A program made the translations under genes and the position numbers. A DNA stretch of 32,157 bases. Origin: an uncultured Acidimicrobiales bacterium (GTDB lineage: Bacteria; Actinomycetota; Acidimicrobiia; Acidimicrobiales; CADCSY01). Below the pieces are notes generated by a model, which was given only the letters and a program-made list of their open reading frames with translations, searched no databases and was not told where the DNA came from. Within the stretch, counting starts at the first letter, position 1; the number at the start of each line of letters is the position of its first letter. Below, in pieces: positions 24,090-31,908 of the stretch. Where the stretch lies: NCBI GenBank assembly GCA_902805555.1, contig CADCSY010000018.1, positions 1 through 32,157 of the forward strand, given 5' to 3'.

Positions 24090-25613
24090 GTGCCGGCGCC
24101 CTCCGTGAAGCGTTCGGACGCGGTGCTGCGGCCCGACAGCGCGCGCGTGGTCGGTCGCCCCCACGTGCCCGGTGACGACCCGTCGGCCGAGGGGGTCCCA
24201 CGCCTGACCCTCGTCGTCGAGCGCATCCTCGCCCTCTCCGACGACGAGGTGCGCCGCGAGCTCGAGGACGTGCACCGCCGCTTCGCCGCCCGCCACCGCG
24301 ACCTCGACACGATGCTCCTGCGCAACGCGACCAGGGTCGACCACCTCCTCGACGGGGCGGATGACGACTGCCGCCGCCTCGTCGGTGCCTACCTGACCCA
24401 GGAGCACGCCTACCAGTCGGCCGCCGTGACGAACCCGTCCATGGTGGCGGCGCCCGACCAGTCGGGCGTGGCCCCCGGCGACAAGCGGTTCGTGCTCAGC
24501 CTCCGGATGATCGGGGAGGGCCACATCTCCTCGATGGGGTTCCGGACCGGGATCGTCACCGCCGCCGGCGAGGTGGTCCTCGACGAGGCGGCCACGCTGA
24601 CCGAGACGGGGGAGCGAGGCGTGCCCGTCTACGAGCGTCGCCACTTCGCCACCAAGCTCCGGGAGCTCGGCGCCGACGTCTCGCTGACCGCCAGGGTGCT
24701 CGACCAGCTCGGCCGCCACTTCGGCCCGACGGAGCTCGAGGACGCCATCTCGGTGCTCGACGCCGAGCCGAGAGCCGTCACCCACGAGAGCACGAAGCTG
24801 ATGCGCTGGCTGGCTGCGTCCAACTACCTCCTCAGGTTCGAGGCCGCCACCTCCTCGCTGCAGGAGCGCCTCGTCTGGCCGGAGGGGCCCTTCGAGAGCA
24901 AGGGGCTGGAGGACGCCCGCTTCGTCGAGTTCACCGAGGTGGACGGCTCCACCACCTACTACGGCACGTACACGGCCTACGACGGCTTCGAGATCCTGCC
25001 GCAGCTCATCGAGACGAACGACTTCTGCACGTTCGAGATGTCGACCCTGAGCGGGGCCAGCGCGCAGAACAAGGGCATGGCCCTGTTCCCCCGGCTCGTC
25101 GACGAGACCTACATGTCGTTGTCCCGGCCGGATCGGGAGAACCTCCACCTCCTGCGCTCGTCGGACCCGCGGGCCTGGCACCACCCCTCGGTCCCCCTGC
25201 GGATGCCGAAGCGGGCGTGGGAGATCATCCAGATGGGCAACTGCGGGTCCCCCATCGAGACCGAGGCGGGCTGGCTCGTGCTCACCCACGGCGTCGGGCC
25301 GCTGCGCACCTACCGGATCGGCGCCATCCTGCTCGACCTCGCCCAGCCGAGCCGGATCATCGGCGACCTCCCCGAGCCGCTGCTCGAGGCCTCGGAGGAG
25401 GAGCGGAACGGCTATGTGCCCAACGTCGTCTACTCCTGTGGCGGCATGGTCCACGACGACCACCTGGTGGTGCCCTACGGGGTCGCCGACCAGCGCACCA
25501 GCTTCGCCGTGTACTCGGTGAGCGAGCTGCTCGAGGCGCTCCTCGCCTCGCCTCCTCCGTCGCCCCGGGGCGGGTTCCCCGAGCGGCGGGCTCAGCCGCA
25601 GACCCCCTCGTAG
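24090..25613 (+). CDS. glycoside hydrolase family 130 protein (mannoside phosphorylase-like)
   Basis: GH130 enzymes phosphorolyse or hydrolyse beta-mannosidic bonds. The 507 residues include an N-terminal helical extension of about 100 residues, seen in the long-form GH130 proteins, then a five-bladed propeller. The catalytic Asp is in GLEDARF at residues 272-278 (Asp275), where many members have EDPR. Further family motifs are AQNKGMALFPR near 325-335 followed by MSLSRPD, whose Lys and Arg residues fit a phosphate site, MGNCGSPIETEAGWLVLTHGVGP at 382-404, and NVVYSCGGMVHDDHLVVPYG. Retention of Lys/Arg favours a phosphorylase. The substrate is inferred to be a beta-mannoside, possibly made by the two glycosyltransferases encoded next door. 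The 3' end overlaps the converging GT4 gene by 22 bp. Confidence 0.87.
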   Translation: MPAPSVKRSDAVLRPDSARVVGRPHVPGDDPSAEGVPRLTLVVERILALSDDEVRRELEDVHRRFAARHRDLDTMLLRNATRVDHLLDGADDDCRRLVGAYLTQEHAYQSAAVTNPSMVAAPDQSGVAPGDKRFVLSLRMIGEGHISSMGFRTGIVTAAGEVVLDEAATLTETGERGVPVYERRHFATKLRELGADVSLTARVLDQLGRHFGPTELEDAISVLDAEPRAVTHESTKLMRWLAASNYLLRFEAATSSLQERLVWPEGPFESKGLEDARFVEFTEVDGSTTYYGTYTAYDGFEILPQLIETNDFCTFEMSTLSGASAQNKGMALFPRLVDETYMSLSRPDRENLHLLRSSDPRAWHHPSVPLRMPKRAWEIIQMGNCGSPIETEAGWLVLTHGVGPLRTYRIGAILLDLAQPSRIIGDLPEPLLEASEEERNGYVPNVVYSCGGMVHDDHLVVPYGVADQRTSFAVYSVSELLEALLASPPPSPRGGFPERRAQPQTPS

Positions 25614-26602
25614 ACCTCGAGGTACCCGTCCACCATCCGGTCGACGCTGAAGCGCTCCTCCACGTGCTCCCGGCAGGCGGCCCGGTCGAGCTCGCCGAGG
25701 CGGCTCACGGCGGCGACGGCGGCGTCCACGTCGGCGACGAGGTGGCCCGTCCGCCCGTCGGCCACGACCTCCGGCACGGCCCCGAGCGGGGTGGCGATCA
25801 CAGGGGTGCCGCAGGCCATCGCCTCGACCATCGACAGCCCGAACGGCTCGGCGAAGCTCACGAGGTGCAGCAGGGCGTCGGCCGCCCCGAGCACCCGGTC
25901 CCGCTCCTCGGGCCCGATCGAGCCGAGGTAGCGGACCCGTTCGCCGTCGACGTGGGGCAGGACCTCGGAGGCGAAGTAGTCCTCGTCCTGGACGATGCCC
26001 GCCAGCACGAGCGGGCGCCCCGTCCGCCGTGCCACCTCGATCGCCTCGGCCGTCCCCTTGTGGGGGTGGATCCGGCCGAGGAACACGAGGGTGCCGTCGG
26101 CGCTGCCGGCCCCGACGGGGACCTCCGCCACGGGGATCCCGTGGTGCACGGTGGCGGCGTACGTGAGGTCGGGGTGCCGGTCGGCCTCGCTGATGGCCAC
26201 GTACGCCACCCGGTCGTCGTACTGGCGGTAGACGGGGACGATGCGCTCCGACGAGAGCCCGTGGATCGTCGTGACGACGGGGACGGGGACGAGGCGGCTG
26301 TAGGTGAGCGGCAGGAAGTCGAAGTGGTTGTGGACCACGTCGAAGTCACCCGCCCGCTCGAAGGCCGAGGCGACGTGCAGGCACTCGGCCACCTTGGCGT
26401 CGACGGTCGCGTCCTCGGCGTACGGCGTGGGGCAGGTGGCGACCAGGCGGGCGGAGGTGACCGAGTCGGCGGTGGCGAACAGCGTCACGTCGACGCCCCG
26501 GGCGACCAGGCCCTCCGTGAGGCGGGAGACCACGAGCTCCCAGGGCCCGTAGTGGCGGGGCGGCACCCGCCAGGCCACCGGGGCGAGCATCCCGACCCGC
26601 AC
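25592..26602 (-). CDS. GT4-family glycosyltransferase
   Basis: The 336-residue GT-B enzyme begins RVGMLAPVAWRVPPRHYGPWE, the usual N-terminal Rossmann start of this GT4 group. DVVHNHFDFLPL and TTIHG mark the acceptor side. The C-terminal donor domain has LVFLGRIHPHKGTAEAIEVA and AEPFGLSMVEAMACGTPVIA, with the EX7E motif used by GT4 enzymes. It lacks a signal peptide and should act in the cytoplasm on a nucleotide sugar; GDP-mannose is plausible from the GH130 neighbour but unproven. The GTG at 26602 is five bases after the stop of the upstream glycosyltransferase gene, indicating an operon and translational coupling. Its 3' end overlaps that of GH130. Confidence 0.88.
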   Translation of the reverse strand: MRVGMLAPVAWRVPPRHYGPWELVVSRLTEGLVARGVDVTLFATADSVTSARLVATCPTPYAEDATVDAKVAECLHVASAFERAGDFDVVHNHFDFLPLTYSRLVPVPVVTTIHGLSSERIVPVYRQYDDRVAYVAISEADRHPDLTYAATVHHGIPVAEVPVGAGSADGTLVFLGRIHPHKGTAEAIEVARRTGRPLVLAGIVQDEDYFASEVLPHVDGERVRYLGSIGPEERDRVLGAADALLHLVSFAEPFGLSMVEAMACGTPVIATPLGAVPEVVADGRTGHLVADVDAAVAAVSRLGELDRAACREHVEERFSVDRMVDGYLEVYEGVCG

Positions 26603-26607
26603 CTGCG

Positions 26608-28866
26608 TCAGGTCGCCGTCGTGGCCGCAGGCGGGGCCGCCGCGCCGTCCACGGCCAGGGGCGCGGGCAGGGCGAGGAGGCCGAGGAGGGCGCAGGCGAC
26701 GGACTCGCCGCCGGCGTTGCCGCTGGCTCCGTGGCGGTCGAGCCCGTCGGCGCAGCGCCCGGTGGCCGGGTCGTACAGCGCGACGCCCAGCCGGTTCCGG
26801 CCGAGCAGCCACTCGACGGCGGCCCTGGCTCGGTCGACGTACCGCTCGTCCGCCGTGACCTCGTAGGCGACCATGCACGCCTGCGCCGTGTAGCCCGCCT
26901 CGATCGGCTGCTGACCGAAGCTCGCCCGGCGGCCGTCCCGGCCCTGCCACCCGTCGTTGCCGACGAAGTCGAAGCGCCCGTCGGCGAAGGTGGCGTCGAG
27001 GACGAAGTCGAGGGTGGCGAGGCCGTCCGCCGTCCAGCCGGCGTGGTCGGAGGAGCGCCCGGCGAGCAGGAGCGCCTCGCACACCTTGGTGTTGGCGTAG
27101 GTGAGCTCGTCGTCGAACCACCGCCAGGATCCGCTGGCGTGGTCGACCAGCCGGTCGGCGAGCCGCCCGGCGAGTCGCTCCATCGTGCCCCTGGACCCCA
27201 GGGCCCCGGGGAAGCGGTCGAGGTAGCTGGCCAGGCCGGCGACGGCGTAGGCCATGGCGCGCGTGTCGGTCAGGTCGCCCGCTTCGGGGAGCGACCGGTC
27301 GAGGAGCTCCGCCGCCAGTCGGCGCCAACCCTCGGTGGTGCCCTCTCCCACCACCGAGCCGAGCCCCCACACGGCCTGGCCGAGGGTGTCCTGGCTGGCG
27401 GTGCCGGGGACGAAGCGGCGATCGAACGAGAGGAGGTTCTCGAAGGACCCGTCATCCCGCTGGGCATCGGCCAGGAAGCTGAGGTAGGTCGGCACGAGGC
27501 CGGCTGCGACCGGGTCGCCGCACCGGGCCACCCCCTGCACTGCCGCCACGAGCGCCCGGGACACGTCGTCGGTGCAGTAGCCGTGGGCCCGTGTCGGGAT
27601 GCCGTGGGCTGCGTGCTGGAACAGCCCGGTGTCGTCGGTCATCCTCCTGAGGAAGTCGAACCGGGGTGCGGGGGTGCCCACCGGCACCCACGTCGCAGGA
27701 CGACGCTCGTGTGAGGCGACCACCTCCGCGAAGAGCTCCTCGTAGGCCCGGGCGACGGCCGGCCACGTCATCTGCCGCCCGTGCTCGAAGGCCCGCCGCT
27801 GCATCGCCGCCCGCCCCTCCGCGTCCCTGAGCAGCGACGTGACCGATCCCGCCAGGGCGTGGGCGTCGCCGAACGGCACGAGCGCACCTCGGCCCTCGCC
27901 GAGCAGCTCGACGGCGTAGCGGTAGGGGGTGGACACGACGGCTCGGCCCATCCCCACCGCGTAGGCGAGGGTGCCGCTCACGATCTGGTCGGCGCCGAGG
28001 TAGGGCGTCAGGTAGACGTCGGTCGCCGCCAGGTGGAGGCACAGCTCGTCGAGGTCGGCGTAGCGGTCGACGAAGGTGACGTTGCGCTCCAGGCCCAGGT
28101 CGCGCACGCGCTGCTCCAGCGAGTCCCGGTGGGCCTCGCCGTGGTCGCGGAGCACGTGCGGGTGGGTCGCGCCGAGGACGACGTAGATCACGTCCGGGAA
28201 CGCAGCCACCACCTCCGGCATGGCCTCGAGGGCCACGTCGATGCCCTTGGAAGGGCCCAGCAGGCCGAAGGTGAGCAGCACGGTGCGCCCTGCGGCGCCG
28301 ACGGCCTCCTTCGCCGCGGCTGGCTCGATCGAGGGGAGGTCGGGGATGCCGTGGGGGATGACCCGGACGTGGTCGGCCTCGATCCCGTAGCCGTCGACGA
28401 GCAGCTCCACGGCCTGCTCCGCGAGCACGACGAGCCGGTCGGATCGGTCAGCGAGCCGTCGCGTGGCGGCGCGGAGCTCGGGCGGGGGGTCGGCGAGCAC
28501 GGTGTGCAGCGTGGTCACCACCGGTGCGTCGAGGTGCTCGAGGAGCTCGTCGACGTGCCGCCCCGACGGTCCGCCGAAGATGCCGAACTCGTGCTGGACG
28601 CAGACGACGTCGATGTCCCTGCTGTTCACCAGCTCCGCCGCCGCCCGGTAGTCGCTGATCTGGGCGTCGTTGATCTCGAAGACGACCGGCTCCCCGTAGT
28701 CGTAGGCGTGCTCCCGGTCGGTCAGCGCCACCTGCACCGCCGGGCTGGCCGGGTGCAGGTCGGTGAGCACGCGCCGGAGGTCGTCGGTGAAGGTGGCGAT
28801 GCCGCAGCGCCGGGGCGGGGCCGTGCCGACCAGGGCGACCTTCGGGTGCGACTCGGTTGTGCTCAC
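26608..28866 (-). CDS. GT4 glycosyltransferase fused to a toroid-like domain
   Basis: The 752-residue protein has two parts. Residues about 8-390 form a GT-B glycosyltransferase: VALVGTAPPRRCGIATFTDDL, CVQHEFGIFGG, LTFGLLGPSKGIDVALEA and GADQIVSGTLAYAVGMGRAVV, a GT4 variant whose donor motif lacks the standard EX7E. Residues about 410-735 are helical and repeat-like (YCTDDVSRALVAAV, DGSFENLLSFDRRF, WRWFDDELTYANTKVCEALLLAG, YTAQACMVAYEVTADERYVD). This suggests an (alpha/alpha)6 toroid such as those of glycan-processing enzymes. I recall such segments next to, or fused with, glycosyltransferases in GH130 clusters. The GTG at 28866 is used because GAGAGG lies nine bases upstream; an in-frame GTG ten codons earlier lies before that site. 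No signal peptide is seen, so it should be cytoplasmic. Confidence 0.82.
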   Translation of the reverse strand: MSTTESHPKVALVGTAPPRRCGIATFTDDLRRVLTDLHPASPAVQVALTDREHAYDYGEPVVFEINDAQISDYRAAAELVNSRDIDVVCVQHEFGIFGGPSGRHVDELLEHLDAPVVTTLHTVLADPPPELRAATRRLADRSDRLVVLAEQAVELLVDGYGIEADHVRVIPHGIPDLPSIEPAAAKEAVGAAGRTVLLTFGLLGPSKGIDVALEAMPEVVAAFPDVIYVVLGATHPHVLRDHGEAHRDSLEQRVRDLGLERNVTFVDRYADLDELCLHLAATDVYLTPYLGADQIVSGTLAYAVGMGRAVVSTPYRYAVELLGEGRGALVPFGDAHALAGSVTSLLRDAEGRAAMQRRAFEHGRQMTWPAVARAYEELFAEVVASHERRPATWVPVGTPAPRFDFLRRMTDDTGLFQHAAHGIPTRAHGYCTDDVSRALVAAVQGVARCGDPVAAGLVPTYLSFLADAQRDDGSFENLLSFDRRFVPGTASQDTLGQAVWGLGSVVGEGTTEGWRRLAAELLDRSLPEAGDLTDTRAMAYAVAGLASYLDRFPGALGSRGTMERLAGRLADRLVDHASGSWRWFDDELTYANTKVCEALLLAGRSSDHAGWTADGLATLDFVLDATFADGRFDFVGNDGWQGRDGRRASFGQQPIEAGYTAQACMVAYEVTADERYVDRARAAVEWLLGRNRLGVALYDPATGRCADGLDRHGASGNAGGESVACALLGLLALPAPLAVDGAAAPPAATTAT

Positions 28867-29209
28867 GTCGTGGGACCTCTCTGCGGGGCGCGCCACGCCG
28901 CTCGATGCCTGACGTCGACCTGGTCAGGGGCTCGAGCGTGGGCGGAGGACCCAGCGCGACCGGGACGTCACAGTACCGAGGACACGTGACCTACGGCTGG
29001 TCGGACCGGCCTGACGTCGGTCCCGATGAGCCGGCTGCGAACGACCGGAGCGCGGGAACCAGATGGCGAAGTCGGGCGTTCGTGCCTAATGACCCGTCGG
29101 GTCGGGCGTTCCAACCCGTGCACGGCCCCGGATGGCATGACCATCCCGGCGCCGGACGCACCCGCCCACGCCCCGTGGGCCTCCATCGACTGAGAGATCG
29201 GGACACCGC
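28867..29209. other. 343-bp intergenic region upstream of divergent genes
   Basis: No gene is supported here. It separates the GT operon (-) from the TM-helix gene (+). It contains a sigma-R-like promoter match (29054-29080), two copies of GTCGGGCGTTC 30 bp apart (29071-29081 and 29101-29111), and a hairpin GCCCAC-GCCCC-GTGGGC (29164-29180) that would lie in the leader 30 nt before the + strand ATG. On the - strand TACTGT (28970-28975) is a possible -10 for the GT operon, about 104 nt before its start. Confidence 0.4.
29054..29080 (+). promoter_or_regulatory. candidate ECF (SigR/SigH-type) promoter
   Basis: GGGAAC is followed by exactly 18 bases and GTT. This agrees with the GGGAAY-N18-GTT consensus of actinobacterial oxidative-stress ECF sigma factors. 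It points to the TM-helix gene, whose start is about 130 nt downstream. In GC-rich DNA a chance match is quite possible. Confidence 0.3.
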
Positions 29210-29992
29210 ATGACCACACCACTTCTGGCCGTCGAGTTCGAGCAGGGGATCGAGGACGCGTTCAGCGACGTCGCGTCGTTCGTGCCCAAGCTCATCGGCT
29301 TCCTGGCGATCGTCATCATCGGGTACTTCATCGCCAAGGCCATCGCCAAGATCGCCGACGCCGTCCTCGAGCGGGTCGGCTTCGACAAGGCCGTCGAGCG
29401 CGGCGGTGTCAAGCAGGCGCTGTCGTCGTCGAAGTACGACGCCTCCGACATCGTCGGGAAGATCATCTTCTACGCGCTGTTCCTGCTCGTGCTCCAGCTC
29501 GCGTTCGGGGTGTTCGGCGACAACCCGGTCAGCGACCTGATCACGAGCATCATCGCCTACCTGCCGAAGGTGTTCGTGGCGATCATCATCATCGTGATCG
29601 CAGCTGCCGTCGCCGCCGCCGCCAAGACCCTCCTCGAGGGGTCGCTCGGCGGGCTCAGCTACGGCAGGGCCGTCGCCAACGTGGCCAGCGCGTTCATCGT
29701 CGCCTTCGGCATCTTCGCCGCCCTGAGCCAGCTGCAGATCGCCCCGAACATCGTCGAGGGCCTCTACTACGCCATCCTCGCCCTCATCGTCGGCTCGGGG
29801 ATCATCGCCATCGGCGGCGGCGGGATCGCACCCATGCGGACCCAGTGGGAGAAGGCCATGAGCAAGGTCGAGGAGGAGGCTCCGAAGGCCAAGCAGCACC
29901 TCGAGGCCAAGCGCAGCGGGAGCCCGACCGGGGCCACCACCGTCACGACGGTGCCTGGATCGACGTCGGCGCCCGCCCAGCAGACGCGCTGA
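29210..29992 (+). CDS. conserved TM-helix (MscS-associated) membrane protein
   Basis: The 260-residue protein has about five hydrophobic helices. The N-terminal SFVPKLIGFLAIVIIGYFIAKAIAKIADAVLERVGFDKAVER matches the conserved TM-helix repeat that precedes the pore in some small mechanosensitive (MscS-like) channels, and a second copy is seen at ITSIIAYLPKVFVAIIIIVIAAAVAAAAK. The MscS pore and beta domain are absent, so it is a stand-alone TM-helix protein of the CmpX kind. A cytoplasmic or periplasmic tail (about 215-260) is charged and Thr/Pro-rich. Function is inferred only: envelope stress or osmotic response. The ATG start has a weak GGGA six bases upstream. The reading frame is less GC-extreme in its membrane segments, as usual for Ile-rich proteins. 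Confidence 0.78.
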   Translation: MTTPLLAVEFEQGIEDAFSDVASFVPKLIGFLAIVIIGYFIAKAIAKIADAVLERVGFDKAVERGGVKQALSSSKYDASDIVGKIIFYALFLLVLQLAFGVFGDNPVSDLITSIIAYLPKVFVAIIIIVIAAAVAAAAKTLLEGSLGGLSYGRAVANVASAFIVAFGIFAALSQLQIAPNIVEGLYYAILALIVGSGIIAIGGGGIAPMRTQWEKAMSKVEEEAPKAKQHLEAKRSGSPTGATTVTTVPGSTSAPAQQTR

Positions 29993-30058
29993 CGCACGCT
30001 GCGCTCTTCGAGGTCCACGAGGTTGCCACCGTCGCCTCGTCAGGTCCCGCCTGCGGCC

Positions 30059-30085
30059 GAGCCGGACCCGTCCCGGGTCCGGCTC
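30059..30085. terminator. strong hairpin after the TM-helix gene
   Basis: GAGCCGGACCC (30059-30069) pairs perfectly with GGGTCCGGCTC (30075-30085) around the loop GTCCC, an 11-bp GC-rich stem. It lies 67 bp after the TM-helix gene stop. No T-tract follows, as is common for actinobacterial terminators. A regulatory role cannot be excluded. Confidence 0.6.
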
Positions 30086-30177
30086 AGCCGTGCTCTGCCG
30101 GGACTCGCCGAGCAGGCAGGTCCTGCGAGACCTCCGTCACGTCGAGTCAACGCCGACGGCGACCGGGCGACCACGGT

Positions 30178-30204
30178 TCGCAGCATCGCGCCGTTGTGCT
30201 GCGA
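30178..30204. promoter_or_regulatory. inverted repeat, possible operator of the S8 protease gene
   Basis: TCGCAGCA (30178-30185) and TGCTGCGA (30197-30204) are perfect 8-bp arms separated by 11 bp. Arm centres are 19 bp apart, about two helical turns, as expected for a dimeric regulator. The right arm abuts the candidate -10, so binding would block the polymerase. Confidence 0.4.
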
Positions 30205-30210
30205 TAACCT
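30205..30210 (+). promoter_or_regulatory. candidate leaderless -10 of the S8 protease gene
   Basis: TAACCT is followed by six bases (CGTTGC) and the GTG start, with no Shine-Dalgarno sequence. Confidence 0.5.
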
Positions 30211-30216
30211 CGTTGC

Positions 30217-31908
30217 GTGAAACGTCCCTTTCGCTCGTGTATGACGGTGACCGGGAGCCTGGCGGTCGTGGCGGCCTTGCTCGGGGGGGTGCCACCCGGT
30301 TCGGCGTCGGAGGTCGCAGTCGTCCTGACGGGCGAGTCCGTGGAGGCGGTGGAGGCCGTCGTCCGCGCCAACGGCGGTGACGTCTCGGAGCGCCTCGAGC
30401 TCGTCCGCGGCGTTGCAGCTGCACTTCCCGCCGGGCGCCTGCGGGCCGTGGAGGACCATCCGGTCGTGGACACCGTCAGCGTCGACGCGCCGGTCCACGT
30501 CCAGGGCCAGATCGACAGCAACGGCATCGTGCGCTCGCCCTACCGTGACGTCACCGGAGCGACCGGTCTGGTCGCTGCGGGGTCGAGCGGCGCAGGTGTG
30601 ACCGTCGCGCTCATCGACACGGGGGTGGCCGACGTGCCCGACGTGGCCGGCCGGGTGCTGCGCGTCACCGACCCGGTCACCGGCGCGTCGGCGCCGTGCG
30701 TCGACTACTCGGGAGAGGGCCACTGCGGTGACTCCTACGGCCACGGCACCTTCATGGCCGGGATCATCATGGGGGACGGGTCGGCGTCGGGCGGCCGGTT
30801 CACCGGGATGGCGCCACGCGCCGACCTCATCTCGCTGAAGGTGGCCGGCCGGGACGGGTCGTCGGACGTGAGCAAGGTCCTGTCGGCGATCCAGTGGACG
30901 GTGCAGAACAAGGACCGCTACGGCATCGACGTCCTCAACCTGTCCCTCGGCACCGACTCGAGGGCCTCGTGGCGGGTCGACCCCCTGAACTACGCCGTCG
31001 AACGGGCGTGGGAGGCGGGCATCGTCGTCGTCGTGTCGGCGGCCAACTTCGGCCCCGCCCCCGGCACGATCGCCAAGCCCGCCGACGACCCCTGGGTCCT
31101 CACGGTGGGCGCCACCGACGATGCCGGGACCACCCCGGTCGGCGACGACCGGCTCCCGGACTTCAGCTCGCGGGGTCCGACCGCCGACGGCGTGGCGAAG
31201 CCGGACCTCGTCGCCCCCGGCGCCCACGTGATCTCGTTGCGTGCGCCGGGAAGCGCAGTCGACCAGCTCAGCGCCGGCGTCGTCGACGGCGCCCACCGCC
31301 GGGGGAGCGGGACGTCCATGGCGGCGGCGGTGGTCTCGGGTGGCGCCGCGCTGCTCCTGGAACGGCATCCCGACTGGTCGGCGTCACAGGTGAAGGAGGC
31401 GCTGCGGTCGACGGCACGGGCGACCGGGGCATCGAAGGACCCCGCTGCGGTCGGAGCCGGCGCCGTGGACCTGGCACGGGCGGCGTCGGCCGGCCAGCCT
31501 CCCGCTGTCCCGGCGCTCGAGCGCTCCAGCGGGCGGGGCTCGCTCGACCTCAGCCGCGGCACGGTCCGCGTGCGGGTCGACGACCCGCTCGGGACCGTCC
31601 TCGACGCCTCGCTGACCGCCCAGCTCGTGCTGTGGGACCCGGTCGGGTTCACGACCGTCGACTGGAGCGGGGGGACGACCCTGGTCCCGTCGTCGACGCT
31701 CGTCCCCCGGACGTGGTACGCCACCACCTGGCAGGGCAACAACTGGCAGGGCAACAACTGGCAGGGCAACAACTGGCAGGGCAACAACTGGCAGGGCAAC
31801 AACTGGCAGGGCACCTGGTCCGGGAGCACCTCGGGCGGGGGAGATCGGACAGATGAGACCTACGGCTTGCCGTGGTTTGGAGCTGCGTGGTACGGCCTCT
31901 GGGGCTAG
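30217..31908 (+). CDS. secreted subtilisin-like (S8) serine protease with C-terminal WQGNN repeats
   Basis: The 563-residue protein has a signal peptide (residues 1 to about 30; basic start, MTVTGSLAVVAALLGG core, ending GSAS). Residues about 32-95 look like an inhibitor-I9-type propeptide. The peptidase domain has the catalytic triad Asp134 (VALIDTG), His176 (YGHGTFMAG) and Ser367 (GSGTSMAAA), with the oxyanion Asn277 (SAANFG), so activity is expected. After about residue 440 a spacer leads to a beta-like segment (SLDLSRGTVRVRVDD) and then five WQGNN repeats plus a final WQG (residues 505-532). The end is aromatic and Gly-rich (GLPWFGAAWYGLWG). Trp/Gly tails like this occur on other actinobacterial S8 proteases and may hold the enzyme at the cell surface. 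The GTG start follows TAACCT by 6 nt. Confidence 0.9.
   Translation: MKRPFRSCMTVTGSLAVVAALLGGVPPGSASEVAVVLTGESVEAVEAVVRANGGDVSERLELVRGVAAALPAGRLRAVEDHPVVDTVSVDAPVHVQGQIDSNGIVRSPYRDVTGATGLVAAGSSGAGVTVALIDTGVADVPDVAGRVLRVTDPVTGASAPCVDYSGEGHCGDSYGHGTFMAGIIMGDGSASGGRFTGMAPRADLISLKVAGRDGSSDVSKVLSAIQWTVQNKDRYGIDVLNLSLGTDSRASWRVDPLNYAVERAWEAGIVVVVSAANFGPAPGTIAKPADDPWVLTVGATDDAGTTPVGDDRLPDFSSRGPTADGVAKPDLVAPGAHVISLRAPGSAVDQLSAGVVDGAHRRGSGTSMAAAVVSGGAALLLERHPDWSASQVKEALRSTARATGASKDPAAVGAGAVDLARAASAGQPPAVPALERSSGRGSLDLSRGTVRVRVDDPLGTVLDASLTAQLVLWDPVGFTTVDWSGGTTLVPSSTLVPRTWYATTWQGNNWQGNNWQGNNWQGNNWQGNNWQGTWSGSTSGGGDRTDETYGLPWFGAAWYGLWG
31729..31812 (+). repeat. 15-bp tandem repeat encoding WQGNN
   Basis: Five perfect copies of TGGCAGGGCAACAAC (31729-31803) are followed by the first 9 bases of a sixth. 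It stays in frame and encodes (WQGNN)5-WQG. The copies have no synonymous differences, which points to recent slippage or unequal exchange and likely length variation between strains. Confidence 0.95.

Noticed and set aside
31729..31812. Possible CRISPR-like or minisatellite array
   Set aside because: There are no spacers. The 15-bp unit is in frame in the protease gene and encodes a regular peptide repeat.
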